The position numbers were made by a program, and so were the translations under genes. The notes below the pieces were generated by a model. It had not been told where the DNA came from and ran no database searches. It saw only the letters and a program-made list of their open reading frames with translations. Source: Thioalkalivibrio sp. ALJ21 (GTDB taxonomy: Bacteria > Pseudomonadota > Gammaproteobacteria > Ectothiorhodospirales > Ectothiorhodospiraceae). From it: 64,000 nt of DNA. The DNA lies in contig NZ_KB905155.1 of NCBI RefSeq assembly GCF_000378605.1, positions 186,001 to 250,000 of the forward strand, read 5' to 3'. Positions 48,978-57,939 of this stretch are shown here, piece after piece. Each line of letters begins with the position of its first letter. Positions within the stretch are counted from its first letter, which is position 1.

Positions 48978-49140
48978 GGCGACCCCCGGCAAAGGCAACG
49001 GCGACCAGCAGGATGAAGACTGCCCAGCCGGCGAATGGCCACCACCAGGCCGGCGTCAGGTGCGCGACCCAGATGACCAGCGGACTGAGGAACAGCAGCG
49101 CACCAAGCAGGGCGACCAGGATCGCGCGCGAAGACTCCAT
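48967..49140 (-). CDS. cbrX: Small membrane protein, CbrX-like
   Basis: 57 residues with two hydrophobic helices (AILVALLGALLFLSPLVIWV and WWWPFAGWAVFILLVAVAFA) and a basic tail GGRRDP. Its end overlaps the start of the kinase gene. Pseudomonas has a similarly sized cbrX gene translationally coupled to cbrA, and this context matches. The function is unproven; it may control CbrA synthesis. The ATG at 49140 is used; a further 26 codons upstream are not protein-like. Confidence 0.75.
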   Translation of the reverse strand: MESSRAILVALLGALLFLSPLVIWVAHLTPAWWWPFAGWAVFILLVAVAFAGGRRDP

Positions 49141-49239
49141 GGTCAGCGCCCCGGATTGTGCCAATGCGGCCTGCGACGGGGCGCAGGCAGTGGTGCGAAT
49201 GGAAGGGCGGGCAGGCACAGCATGGCCGCAGTCTACCTC

Positions 49240-49265
49240 CTAGGGAAACACTGATGTCAGTGTTT
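49240..49265. repeat. Solo or collapsed element end at gluQ stop
   Basis: CTAGGGAAACACTGAT (49240-49255) matches the end of the nearby 303-bp element (CTAGGGAGACGCTGAT) except for two transitions. It is followed by its own inverse TCAGTGTTT, making 9-bp arms with a 2-nt spacer. The gluQ stop codon (49257-49259) lies within this palindrome. Confidence 0.7.
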
Positions 49266-50201
49266 GCCTCGACCGTAAGCAGGCACGCCGGTGGTGAGTG
49301 GCAGGCGAGTGGCCAGGGGACGGTCGGTCAGGCGCTCCAACGCTTCGGCTAACTGGGCAGCGGGACGGTCGGGGCAGTCGGGATCGCTGGGTGTCAGTCC
49401 GATGCAGGTCAGCACCGAGGCGAGCTGGGCGCGGGTGGCGTCCTCGCACAGCCCCTCGGCGCCCGTCGCCTTCGACAGCTTTTGGCCGCCTGCGGCGATC
49501 AGCACGGGGTGGTGCGCGTAGCGGGGCCCGGGGGCAGCCAACGATTGATACAGCTGCATTTGACGGGGAGTGGAGCCCAGCAGATCGACCCCGCGCACCA
49601 CGTCGGTCACGCCCAGCTCGAGATCGTCCACGATGGTGGCCAGCTGGTAGGCGAACAGGCCATCCGCGCGGCGGATGACAAAGTCGCTGCCGAGGGCCTC
49701 GAGGTCGAAGGCGACGGGGCCCAGGAAACGGTCTTCGGCGTCCCAGTGTGACTGCATGGCGCGGGCACGGAAGGCCCGTGGCGGGTCTCCGGCCGGCGGA
49801 CCCTGACGACAAGTCCCGGGATAGATCGGGCCTTCCCAGCCCGGTTTGCCGTTATGGGCAAGGTCGCGCCGGGTGCAGGAACAGCCAAAGGCAAGGTCCC
49901 GCTCCAGCAAGTGCTCGAGCGCGGCCTGGTATGTCGGGGTGCGGTTGCTCTGGCGGGTGACTGGGCCGTCCCAGTCCAGGGCGAAGGCCTCGAGTGTCGA
50001 AAGGATCGCGGATTCCGCGCCTGTCTGGACGCGCGGGGTGTCGATGTCATCGATGCGCAGGTGCCAGCGGCCATGGTGGCTGCGGGCGTCCAGCCACGAG
50101 ATTACGGCGGCGAACAGGGAACCCGCATGCAGCGGGCCGGAGGGGGTGGGGGCAAAGCGCCCCACATAGGGGGCGCCTTGATTCGGGCTGGCGGTAGTCA
50201 T
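49257..50201 (-). CDS. gluQ: Glutamyl-Q tRNA(Asp) synthetase
   Basis: 314 residues, the GluRS-like catalytic core without the anticodon domain. The HIGH-type region is RFAPTPSGPLHAGSLFAAVI, followed by the RIDDIDTPR block, cysteines in FGCSCTRRDL and the KMSKS-like GGQKLSKATGA. It attaches glutamate to the queuosine of tRNA-Asp. GluQ sits next to dksA in many gammaproteobacteria and does so here too, but a 303-bp element separates them. Its 3' end contains a related short element end. Confidence 0.95.
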   Translation of the reverse strand: MTTASPNQGAPYVGRFAPTPSGPLHAGSLFAAVISWLDARSHHGRWHLRIDDIDTPRVQTGAESAILSTLEAFALDWDGPVTRQSNRTPTYQAALEHLLERDLAFGCSCTRRDLAHNGKPGWEGPIYPGTCRQGPPAGDPPRAFRARAMQSHWDAEDRFLGPVAFDLEALGSDFVIRRADGLFAYQLATIVDDLELGVTDVVRGVDLLGSTPRQMQLYQSLAAPGPRYAHHPVLIAAGGQKLSKATGAEGLCEDATRAQLASVLTCIGLTPSDPDCPDRPAAQLAEALERLTDRPLATRLPLTTGVPAYGRGKH

Positions 50202-50231
50202 GGCACAGCCATCCTGCCGCCGGATGACCTG

Positions 50232-50534
50232 CTAGGGAGACGCTGATTTAATCGCACGTCCGCGCTCGAGTCGCTTTTGCGTGGGAACAAGGCGCGGTGA
50301 CTGCCGTGCAGTCATTCTGCACAAGGGAACCGCAACGCCGTTCCCGCGCAAAAGCGGCCGAGCCCCTGCTTTCAATGGCTTGTGGGGTTGGTGCCCCCTG
50401 TTCCCCGATCCTGCGTTGCGCCCCGAATCAATCAACAACGGGCGGGTAGAACCACTACCCGCTGCACGACGCGCCTTGTCTCGGAAAACAGGGGGCACCA
50501 ACGCGGACGTGCGATTCAATCAGCGTCTCCCTAG
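50232..50534. mobile_element. 303-bp MITE-like element between gluQ and dksA
   Basis: 33-bp terminal inverted repeats (50232-50264 and 50502-50534) beginning CTAGGGAGACGCTGATT differ at one position. CTAG at each edge may be a target duplication of the YTAR type made by IS5-group elements. Two more stems are nested inside. CGCTTTTGCG-GGGAAC (50272-50288) pairs with 50340-50356 with one mismatch, and GTTGGTGCCCCCTGTT (50387-50402) pairs perfectly with 50487-50502. There is no coding capacity. It occupies most of the 329-nt gluQ-dksA gap, and its last 4 nt contain the dksA stop. Confidence 0.85.
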
Positions 50535-50983
50535 GCCATCTGCTTTTCCTTGATCTCCGCCAGCTGCTTGCAGTCGATGCACATCGTGGCGGTCGGGCGT
50601 GCCTCGAGGCGGCGGATGCCGATCTCGACGCCGCAGGTCTCGCAGTAGCCGTAGTCCCCGGTGTCAATCTTGCGCAGTGCCTCGTCGATCTTCTTCGACA
50701 GCTTGCGCTCGCGATCGCGGGCACGCAGTTCCAGGCCGAACTCTTCCTCCTGGGTGGCGCGGTCGGCCGGGTCCGCGAAATTCGCGGCGTCCTGGCGCAT
50801 GTGGCCCACGGTACGGTCGACCTCTTCGGCCAACTCCTGGCGCCATGCCCGCAGCAGGCTGCGGAAATGATCGAGCTGTTCCGGATTCATGTACTCTTCG
50901 CCGGACTTCGGCTCGTAGGGCGCGATACCTCCGGCAACCATGTGCTTGGTGGAGGGTTGGTCCTGATTCTTGTCGGCAGCCAT
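50531..50983 (-). CDS. dksA: RNA polymerase-binding factor DksA
   Basis: 150 residues. The coiled-coil tip acidic pair is in FADPADRATQEEEFGLELR. The zinc-finger cysteines are in GYCETCGVEIG and TMCIDCKQLAEIKEKQMA. With ppGpp it controls rRNA and amino-acid promoters. I chose the ATG at 50983 over a start 12 codons earlier. The TAG stop is formed by the CTAG at the edge of the MITE-like element, so the exact C-terminus was set by, or survived, that insertion. Confidence 0.95.
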   Translation of the reverse strand: MAADKNQDQPSTKHMVAGGIAPYEPKSGEEYMNPEQLDHFRSLLRAWRQELAEEVDRTVGHMRQDAANFADPADRATQEEEFGLELRARDRERKLSKKIDEALRKIDTGDYGYCETCGVEIGIRRLEARPTATMCIDCKQLAEIKEKQMA

Positions 50984-51123
50984 GCGGGCATTCTCTCCGG
51001 CTGGAAAAATAAGGCGCACTTAGTATCAGAGACAGCTCGGCTGGGCAAGTCCCGTGCCAGTGTTTTTTGTGTGCAGCCTGGAGCGAATCCCACTTTATCA
51101 GCGACATACCCAGAGGAACCCGG

Positions 51124-51888
51124 ATGCAGGAACTGAAGGCTTTGATCTTCGATGTCGACGGCACACTGGCCGACACCGAGCGCGACGGCCATCGTGTCGC
51201 CTTCAACAAGGCGTTTGCCGAGGCCGGGCTGGACTGGGAGTGGAGCGTCGAGCGTTACGGACAGTTGCTGCGCGTCACGGGTGGCAAGGAACGCATCCGC
51301 CAGTACCTCTCGGAGGAGCACCCGGAAGTCCTGGCCGAGCCTGGCATCGATCAGCGCATCCGCGATCTGCATGCGGCCAAGACGCGGCATTACGTGGCGC
51401 TGCTGGAGACCGGCGCGATCCCGCTGCGGCCAGGGGTCGAGCGCCTGCTCGACGAAGCGGCGGCCACGGGCCTGCGCCTGGCGATTGCCACCACCACGAC
51501 ACCCGAGAACGTCACCGCGCTGCTGGAGGCGACGCTGGGCGAAGAGGGCCCGTACCGATTCGAGGTGATCTCGGCCGGTGACGTCGTCCCGGAGAAGAAA
51601 CCCGCCCCGGATATCTTCCAGCACGCCATGGATGCGATGAATCTCGCTCCCGAGGAGTGCCTGGCCCTTGAGGACTCGGACAACGGCGTGCGCTCGGCGC
51701 GGGGCGCGGGCCTGAAGGTCGTGGTGACCACGAACGACTACACCCGCCGGCAGGATTTTGCCGGTGCGCTGGCGGTACTCGACGGGTTCGGCGAGCCAGA
51801 TCAGCCCGCAACCGTTCTGGAGGGTCCGGCGTTGCCGGGGCCTTGCGTGGACGTGACGGCCTTGCGCGCGTGGTGGGCGGCGGCCTGA
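51124..51888 (+). CDS. cbbY: HAD phosphatase, CbbY-like
   Basis: 254 residues. The HAD motifs are I, ALIFDVDGTLADTERDGHR; II, AIATTTTPENV; III, the lysine of VPEKKPAPDIF; and IV, CLALEDSDNGVRSARGAGL. The DxDGTLADTExxGHRxAFN start is typical of CbbY, which hydrolyses the RuBisCO inhibitor xylulose-1,5-bisphosphate. This fits the RuBisCO operon 6 kb away. It is monocistronic here. I chose the ATG at 51124; an in-frame GTG-type extension of 19 residues is not conserved-looking. Confidence 0.85.
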   Translation: MQELKALIFDVDGTLADTERDGHRVAFNKAFAEAGLDWEWSVERYGQLLRVTGGKERIRQYLSEEHPEVLAEPGIDQRIRDLHAAKTRHYVALLETGAIPLRPGVERLLDEAAATGLRLAIATTTTPENVTALLEATLGEEGPYRFEVISAGDVVPEKKPAPDIFQHAMDAMNLAPEECLALEDSDNGVRSARGAGLKVVVTTNDYTRRQDFAGALAVLDGFGEPDQPATVLEGPALPGPCVDVTALRAWWAAA

Positions 51889-52004
51889 GGGCCTGCGAGC
51901 ACCGTATTCGTGCTGATGGGCGGCACAATGAGCTGGAGTCTCCGGAACCCGCCGGCCGCATGACGAGTCCACGGACTTGTATGGATGCAACAGGAGTTCG
52001 CGGG

Positions 52005-52679
52005 ATGAGCAAGACGATATTGATGGTGGTGACCAGTCACGGCGAGATCGGCGACGGCCACGCGACCGGCGTGTGGTTCGACGAGTTCTCGGTGCCCTAT
52101 GACCGCTTCCGCAAGGCCGGTTTCGAGATCAAGGTGGCCAGTCCCAGGGGCGGGCCCGTCCCGCTGGATCCCAAGAGCCTGGAGTCGAATCATCCCGGCC
52201 CGGCGGCCGTCGCCGCGCAGGAGGCCCTGGACGACACGATCCATCTCGATGAAGGCATGCACCACGATGCGTACGCGGCGATCTTCTTCCCCGGCGGGCA
52301 CGGGACGATGTTCGATCTCCCGGAAAACCCGCATGTGCAGCGCCTGGTGGCCGAGTTTCTGGAAAACGACAAGGTCGTGGGTGCGGTGTGTCACGGGCCG
52401 GCCTGCCTGGTCGGCGCGATGCTGAAGGACGGCAGCCCGGCAGTGAAGGGGCGCAAGGTAGCCGCGTTCACCAACAGCGAAGAGAAGGCCGTACAGCTCG
52501 ATCAGGCCGTGCCGTTTCTGCTGCAGGATCGTCTCGCCGAACTAGGTGGGGAGGTCGAGACCGCCGACGACTGGGCGGACCATGTGGTGGTGGATGGCAA
52601 ATTGGTGACGGGGCAGAACCCGCAGTCCAGCAAGAGCGTGGCTGACGCGATCGTGCGCCTTCTGCGCGAAGCCGGCTGA
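52005..52679 (+). CDS. DJ-1/PfpI family protein (type 1 glutamine amidotransferase-like)
   Basis: 224 residues. The nucleophilic-elbow cysteine is in VGAVCHGPACLVGAML and the upstream acid is in IFFPGGHGTMFDLPEN. SHGEIGDGHATGVWFDEFSV is typical of the Hsp31-like/HchA-type branch. It may act as a glyoxalase III or deglycase-type enzyme or as a chaperone. The ATG at 52005 follows ACAGGAGTTCGCGGG. A terminator follows, and it is separate from the TetR operon. Confidence 0.88.
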   Translation: MSKTILMVVTSHGEIGDGHATGVWFDEFSVPYDRFRKAGFEIKVASPRGGPVPLDPKSLESNHPGPAAVAAQEALDDTIHLDEGMHHDAYAAIFFPGGHGTMFDLPENPHVQRLVAEFLENDKVVGAVCHGPACLVGAMLKDGSPAVKGRKVAAFTNSEEKAVQLDQAVPFLLQDRLAELGGEVETADDWADHVVVDGKLVTGQNPQSSKSVADAIVRLLREAG

Positions 52680-52699
52680 ATGGGTGCCGACGACGGGCG

Positions 52700-52728
52700 A
52701 CCGGGGCCTTCTGGGCCCCGGTTTTTTT
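52700..52728 (+). terminator. Rho-independent terminator after DJ-1/PfpI gene
   Basis: A 9-bp ACCGGGGCC/GGCCCCGGT stem with a short loop is followed by a run of seven Ts. Confidence 0.93.
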
Positions 52729-52738
52729 GCTCTATGCG

Positions 52739-52751
52739 TGAACCAGGTTCA
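52739..52751. promoter_or_regulatory. Palindromic operator candidate for TetR regulator
   Basis: TGAACCAGGTTCA is a perfect 13-bp palindrome 31 nt before the TetR start. TetR repressors usually bind such sites at their own promoter. A second, looser dyad (TCAAATC...TTTTGA) overlaps its right end. Confidence 0.6.
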
Positions 52752-52782
52752 AATCTTGGTTTTGATTCGGTAGGCTGCGCCG

Positions 52783-53517
52783 ATGGGTACCGAGAACCGA
52801 AAGCAGCGCGAGCGCGAGGCGCGTGAGACCCTCTTTGTCGAAAAGGCCCACGAGCTGATCCGCTCGGAGGGGCTTCTGGCGTTGCAGATGTCGCGTCTGG
52901 CGGCCGCGTGCGAGTACGCGACCGGCACGCTGTACCAGCATTTCAACTCCAAGGAGGACCTGCTGGCGGCCGTCGCCACCCGGACGACGCGCCAGCGTGC
53001 CGAGGTTTTTCGGCGGATTCCGCGGCTGCCTTTGGGAACGCGTTCACGAATGCTGGCCATGGTGCTGGCCGATATCGATTTCGCGCAGGCGAATCCGGAT
53101 TACTATCGCCTGACCCAGTTCGTGACGACAGAGGTGGTCTGGGCGAGTACGTCGGAGGCGCGCCGGGAGGAGTTGCTGGAGGCCGCGCAGCCCATCAGCG
53201 AGGCGGTGACCGTGATTGTTTCCGAGGCTCGAGCCAAACAGGACCTTCCATTGGCCCAGGAACTGGGAGAGGAAGAGATGGGGCTGGGCCCGTGGGCGCT
53301 CAATACCGGAATGCAGACTCTTGCCAATGCCCAGGGGCTGCTGGATGCCTACGATATCCACCGCCCGTATGAACACTTGATTCGCCACACCCATGCGCTA
53401 CTGACCGGCTGGCGCTGGGAACCGCGGATCGATCCGGACGAACCCTCGGTCGTGCGTGCCGAGACGGAGCGGGTGCGCGCGGTCCTGCGCGAGCACATTC
53501 CCGAGGCAACTTCATGA
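52783..53517 (+). CDS. TetR-family transcriptional regulator
   Basis: 244 residues. The N-terminal helix-turn-helix is EKAHELIRSEGLLALQMSRL then AACEYATGTLYQHFNSKEDL. The rest is a helical ligand-binding domain (FRRIPRLPLGTRSRMLAMVL, DYYRLTQFVTTEVVW). It probably represses the RND efflux genes downstream, whose first gene overlaps it by 4 nt. The inducing ligand is unknown. The C-terminus is longer than that of AcrR-type regulators. Confidence 0.9.
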   Translation: MGTENRKQREREARETLFVEKAHELIRSEGLLALQMSRLAAACEYATGTLYQHFNSKEDLLAAVATRTTRQRAEVFRRIPRLPLGTRSRMLAMVLADIDFAQANPDYYRLTQFVTTEVVWASTSEARREELLEAAQPISEAVTVIVSEARAKQDLPLAQELGEEEMGLGPWALNTGMQTLANAQGLLDAYDIHRPYEHLIRHTHALLTGWRWEPRIDPDEPSVVRAETERVRAVLREHIPEATS

Positions 53518-54626
53518 GCAAACGATTCTTCCTGATGCTGCTGGGCGTAGCCCTGGTTCTGGGTGGCATCTTCGGTTTCAAGGCCTTCGTGGATCAGCAG
53601 ATCGCGGAGTTCTTTGACGAAATGCCGGAGCCGACTGCGACCATCAATGCGGCGACCGTGGAAACCGATCGCTGGGCCCCGCAGCTGCGCGCGGTGGGGG
53701 ATCTGGAGGCGGTGCAGGGCGCCACGCTGAGTTTCGAGGCGCAGGGCATTGTCGATCGCATCCATTTCGCCAACGGGGCCTTCGCCGAGGCGGGCGAGAC
53801 GCTGGTCGAGCTCGACACCGAGCTGGACGAGGCGGAGCTGGAAAGCCTGCGCGCCGAGGCGCAGTTGTCCGCACGCGAGCTGGAACGGGCGCGGGGCCTG
53901 GTGCAACGCAACGATATCTCCGACTCGGAGTTCCAGCGCCGTGCCACCGAGGCGCAACAGGCGCAGGCGGCGGTTAATGCGCAGGAGGCGCGCATTCGCC
54001 AGAAGCGTCTGCGGGCGCCCTTTGACGGGCAACTGGGTATTCGCCAGGTGAACGAGGGCCAGTTTGTCGGCCCGGGCGACCCGATCGTGGTGCTGGAGTC
54101 CCTGGACCCGCTGTATGTGAACTTCACGCTGCCCGAACGCCGGCTGGCGAATGTCGAACGGGGGCAGTCGGTCGAGGTCACCGTTGATGCCTATGGAGAG
54201 ACCTTCGAGGGGCAGATTACCGCGATCGAGCCACGTGTCCGTGCCGCTTCGCGAATGTTCCGCGTGCAGGCAATGATCACCAACGAGGACCATCGCCTGC
54301 GCCCCGGCCAGTTCGCCCGGGTCACGCTGCAGCGTGGCGAGCCGGAGGAGGGCCTGGTGGTCCCGCAGACGGCGGTCCGCTTTGCGCCCTGGGGCAACTC
54401 GGTGTTCGTGATCTTTGAAGACGATGACGGCGACAAGCGCGTGGAACAGCGCCTGGTGGAGATCGGCGAACGCCGCGGTGACCTGGTGCGCATCGTGGAT
54501 GGTCTGGAAGAGGGTGACGAGATCGCGGTCAGCGGTCTGCTGAAGCTGCAGAACGATACCCCCGTGAAGATCACGGAGGATGCCCAGCCGGATGCCGAAC
54601 GCGATCCGCGGCCGGCGAATCGCTGA
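53514..54626 (+). CDS. RND efflux periplasmic adaptor (membrane fusion protein)
   Basis: 370 residues. An N-terminal membrane segment (FFLMLLGVALVLGGIFGFKA) without lipobox anchors it. The lipoyl halves (ATLSFEAQGIVDRIHFANGA, GQLGIRQVNEGQFVGPGDP) flank a coiled-coil hairpin (ELDEAELESLRAEAQLSA onward), and the beta-barrel follows. It links the inner-membrane pump to an outer-membrane channel. It overlaps the TetR gene by 4 nt, and the pump gene starts 14 nt after it. Confidence 0.93.
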   Translation: MSKRFFLMLLGVALVLGGIFGFKAFVDQQIAEFFDEMPEPTATINAATVETDRWAPQLRAVGDLEAVQGATLSFEAQGIVDRIHFANGAFAEAGETLVELDTELDEAELESLRAEAQLSARELERARGLVQRNDISDSEFQRRATEAQQAQAAVNAQEARIRQKRLRAPFDGQLGIRQVNEGQFVGPGDPIVVLESLDPLYVNFTLPERRLANVERGQSVEVTVDAYGETFEGQITAIEPRVRAASRMFRVQAMITNEDHRLRPGQFARVTLQRGEPEEGLVVPQTAVRFAPWGNSVFVIFEDDDGDKRVEQRLVEIGERRGDLVRIVDGLEEGDEIAVSGLLKLQNDTPVKITEDAQPDAERDPRPANR

Positions 54627-54640
54627 GCGAGCCTGCGACG

Positions 54641-57600
54641 ATGCGCTTTACCGATGTCTTTATCCAGAAGCCCGTGCTGGCCACTGTGGTCAGCCTGTTC
54701 ATCCTGCTGTTCGGGGTGCGGGCGGTGTTCGACCTGAACGTGCGCCAGTTCCCCGAGGTGCAGAATGCGGTGGTCACGGTCAGCACCGCCTATATCGGAG
54801 CAGATGCGGACCTGGTGCAGGGATTCATCACCACGCCGATGGAGCGCGAGATCGCCGAGGCGGAGGGGATCGACTACATCGTGTCCAACAGCTTGCCGGG
54901 GATGAGTACGGTGCAGGCGTTCCTGGAGCTGGACTACGATCCGAACCAGGCGCTGACGCAGATCTCCGCCCAGGTGGACAAGATTCGCAGCGATCTGCCA
55001 TCGGAGGCCGAGGACCCGGTGGTGGATCTCTCCGTGGGTCAGGACGTGGCGGCGATGTACCTGTCGTTCTATTCCGAGCGGCTCTCCAATAATCAGACCA
55101 CCGACTACCTGATTCGCGAGGTGCAGCCGGAGCTGGCCACCGTCAACGGCGTGCAGCGGGCCGAGATCCTCGGCGATCAGAGCTTTGCGATGCGCGCCTG
55201 GCTGGACGCCAATCGCATGGCGGCCTATGGCGTTACCGGGCGTGACGTGCGGTCGGCGCTGGAGGGCAATAATGTCCTCTCCGCAGTGGGGCAGACCAAG
55301 GGCTCGATGGTGAGCCTGGACCTGACCGCGGATACCGACCTGCAGACCCCGGAGGCGTTCGAGCAGCTGATCCTGTTCGAGCAGGACGGCGACCTGGTGC
55401 GTCTTGGCGATATCGCCGAGGTGGAGCTGGGGTCGGAGAACTACGACACCTCGGTGCGCTTCAACGGTCAGGCGGCGACATTCATCGGCATCGAGCTGGC
55501 GCCGGATGCCAATGCTCTGGAGGTGATCGCGGATGTACGCGAGATCTTCGAGCAGCGCATCGAGCCGCGTTTGCCCTCTGGCCTTGAGGGCGAGATTGTC
55601 TATGACTCCACCGAATACATCGAGAGCGCGATCGACGAGGTGCTGACGACCATCGTGCTGGCGCTGCTGATCGTGCTGGTCGTGATCTATCTGTTCCTTG
55701 GCTCGTGGCGCAGCGTGTTGATCCCGGCGGTGGCGGTACCGCTATCCCTGATCGGGACCTTCATGCTGATGCTGCTGATGGGGTTCTCGCTGAACCTGCT
55801 GACGCTGCTGGCGATGGTGCTGGCAATCGGCATCGTGGTGGATGACGCGATCATCATGCTGGAGAACATCTCCCGGCATATCGAGGAGGGCATGTCGCGC
55901 ATGGATGCGGCCCTCCAGGGGGCGCGCGAGCTCGCCTGGCCGATTGTCGCGATGTCGACCACGCTGGTGGCCGTCTTCCTGCCGCTGGGCTTCATTGGCG
56001 GCCTGACCGGTACGCTCTTTATCGAGTTTGCGTTCACCCTCGCGGCGACGGTCGTGATCTCGGGGATTGTCGCGATCACGCTCTCGCCAATGATGTGTTC
56101 GAAGATCCTGCGCGATGGTTCGGTCGAGCGACGCGGGCGTATCGAGTCGTGGCTGGACGCTCGCTTCGACCGCCTGCGCGAGCGCTATCGCCGACGCCTG
56201 CATGGGGCACTGAATGACCGCTTCACGGTCGCTGCCTTCGGTGCCATCGTGCTGGTGTCCTGCTACTTCCTGTTCGTGACCTCGCAGACCGAGCTGGAGC
56301 CGCAGGAGGACCAGGGTTTCGCCTTTTCGATCATGGAGGGCGACGCCTACATGGGGATCGACTACCTGGAGCGCAACACCGCGCTGACCGACGGTTTTTT
56401 CGACCGCATCCCCGAGCTCGACAACATCTTTATTGTGAACGGATTTGGGGGCGGGCCCGGCATGGCCGGGGCGACCAACCAGGCCCTGGGCGGTTTTGTG
56501 ATGGCGCCCTGGGATCAGCGTGAACGAACGACTGCCAAGATCCTGGAAGAGGACCTTCAGCCGGCGCTGGAAGGGTTGCCAGGGCTTGAGGTATTCGCGA
56601 TCCAGCCACCGCAGCTGCCGACCCCGGGGCAGGGCGCACCGGTCAGCGTCGTGTTCGGTTCCACCAGTTCGTTCGAGGAGTTGAATGAACTGAGTCAGGA
56701 GATCAAGGACCGGGCAATGGAGACGGGTCGGTTCATCTTTCTCGATACCGATCTCAACTTCGACCAGCCACGGGTGGATCTGAAGATCGACCGCGAGCGT
56801 GCCTCGCAGCTTGGCATCGACATGGCGACGCTGAATGCCGACCTGGCCACGTATCTATCCGGCGGGTACGCCGGGCGGTTTGCGATGGAGAACCGCAGTT
56901 ATCGCGTGATCCCGCAGGTGCAGCGCTCCGACCGCCTGACGCCGGAGCAGCTGGAGGAGCTGTACACGCGCACCGCGGACGGCGAGCCCGTACCGTTGTC
57001 CAGCATCGTGACGCTGGAGGAGACGGTCACGCCGCGCCAACTCAATCGCTTCCAGCAGCTGAACGCGGTGACCCTGCAGGGGGTGCCACGGCCCGGCGTC
57101 ACGCTCGGGGAGGCGCTGGACATCATCGACCGGATTGCCGCCGAGGTGCTGCCGCCGGATGTGAACGTGGACTATGCCGGCGAGTCGCGGCAGTTGAAGG
57201 CCGAGGGTGGGGATCTGGTCGTCACGTTCTTCTTCGCGCTGGTCGTCATCTTCCTGGTGCTGGCCGCGCAGTTCGAGTCATTCCGTGACCCCTTGATCAT
57301 TCTGACCACGGTACCGATGTCGATTGCCGGTGCCCTGATCTTCATCAGCCTGGGCGTGACCTCGCTGAACATCTATACACAGGTGGGTCTGCTGACCCTG
57401 ATTGGACTGATCGCCAAGCACGGCATTCTGATTGTCGAGTTCGCCAACCAGTTGCAGCGTCAGGGGCGCCCCTTGCGCGATGCGATCGAGGAGGCGGCCA
57501 GCCTGCGTCTGCGGCCCATCCTGATGACCACCACGGCGACCGTGGTGGCGATGGTGCCGCTGCTGATGGCCACCGGTGCGGGGGCCGGTTCGCGCTTCGC

Positions 57601-57742
57601 AATGGGTCTGGTGATTGCCGCGGGCATGGCGATCGGCACGTTGTTCACGCTGTTCGTGGTCCCGGCCATCTACACCTATGTCGCGCGCGATCACTACGCC
57701 GACACGCTGGAGGCGCAGGAGGCCGACGCAGGTCCCGCCTGA
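54641..57742 (+). CDS. RND multidrug efflux pump, HAE1 type
   Basis: 1033 residues, the normal AcrB-family length. The first helix follows TDVFIQKPVLATVVSLFILL. The central proton-relay aspartates are in LAIGIVVDDAIIMLENI, with TM10-type TVVISGIVAITLSPMMCSKI. The two large periplasmic domains and the duplicated helix sets are clear (second half: LLTLIGLIAKHGILIVEFAN). It exports hydrophobic or amphipathic compounds using proton motive force. No outer-membrane TolC-type channel is encoded in this operon. Confidence 0.94.
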   Translation: MRFTDVFIQKPVLATVVSLFILLFGVRAVFDLNVRQFPEVQNAVVTVSTAYIGADADLVQGFITTPMEREIAEAEGIDYIVSNSLPGMSTVQAFLELDYDPNQALTQISAQVDKIRSDLPSEAEDPVVDLSVGQDVAAMYLSFYSERLSNNQTTDYLIREVQPELATVNGVQRAEILGDQSFAMRAWLDANRMAAYGVTGRDVRSALEGNNVLSAVGQTKGSMVSLDLTADTDLQTPEAFEQLILFEQDGDLVRLGDIAEVELGSENYDTSVRFNGQAATFIGIELAPDANALEVIADVREIFEQRIEPRLPSGLEGEIVYDSTEYIESAIDEVLTTIVLALLIVLVVIYLFLGSWRSVLIPAVAVPLSLIGTFMLMLLMGFSLNLLTLLAMVLAIGIVVDDAIIMLENISRHIEEGMSRMDAALQGARELAWPIVAMSTTLVAVFLPLGFIGGLTGTLFIEFAFTLAATVVISGIVAITLSPMMCSKILRDGSVERRGRIESWLDARFDRLRERYRRRLHGALNDRFTVAAFGAIVLVSCYFLFVTSQTELEPQEDQGFAFSIMEGDAYMGIDYLERNTALTDGFFDRIPELDNIFIVNGFGGGPGMAGATNQALGGFVMAPWDQRERTTAKILEEDLQPALEGLPGLEVFAIQPPQLPTPGQGAPVSVVFGSTSSFEELNELSQEIKDRAMETGRFIFLDTDLNFDQPRVDLKIDRERASQLGIDMATLNADLATYLSGGYAGRFAMENRSYRVIPQVQRSDRLTPEQLEELYTRTADGEPVPLSSIVTLEETVTPRQLNRFQQLNAVTLQGVPRPGVTLGEALDIIDRIAAEVLPPDVNVDYAGESRQLKAEGGDLVVTFFFALVVIFLVLAAQFESFRDPLIILTTVPMSIAGALIFISLGVTSLNIYTQVGLLTLIGLIAKHGILIVEFANQLQRQGRPLRDAIEEAASLRLRPILMTTTATVVAMVPLLMATGAGAGSRFAMGLVIAAGMAIGTLFTLFVVPAIYTYVARDHYADTLEAQEADAGPA

Positions 57743-57939
57743 TCTTCGCTGCGGTCCCCCCGGCAGAGGGGGCAAGGGCTCCGATCACGCTGTGGCCTAA
57801 AAGGCATGCATTGACTGCGGTCATGGACTACAATCAGCGACCGCATTCCCGGCTGAGGCTGCCGAGCAGGCGCCGGGCGCTGATGCGAACAGAACCCCCA
57901 TGCCGCTGCGCGGAACTCTGCGGAGCGGCCCTTCTATAA

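Noticed and set aside
49141-49256. Sigma-54 promoter upstream of cbrX
   Set aside because: TTGGCACAATCC on the minus strand gives the -24 half but no GC/TTGC -12 half at the required distance.
57820-57860. TTGACT...TACAAT promoter before cbbL
   Set aside because: The boxes are only 12 nt apart, too close for sigma-70, and lie almost 200 nt before cbbL.
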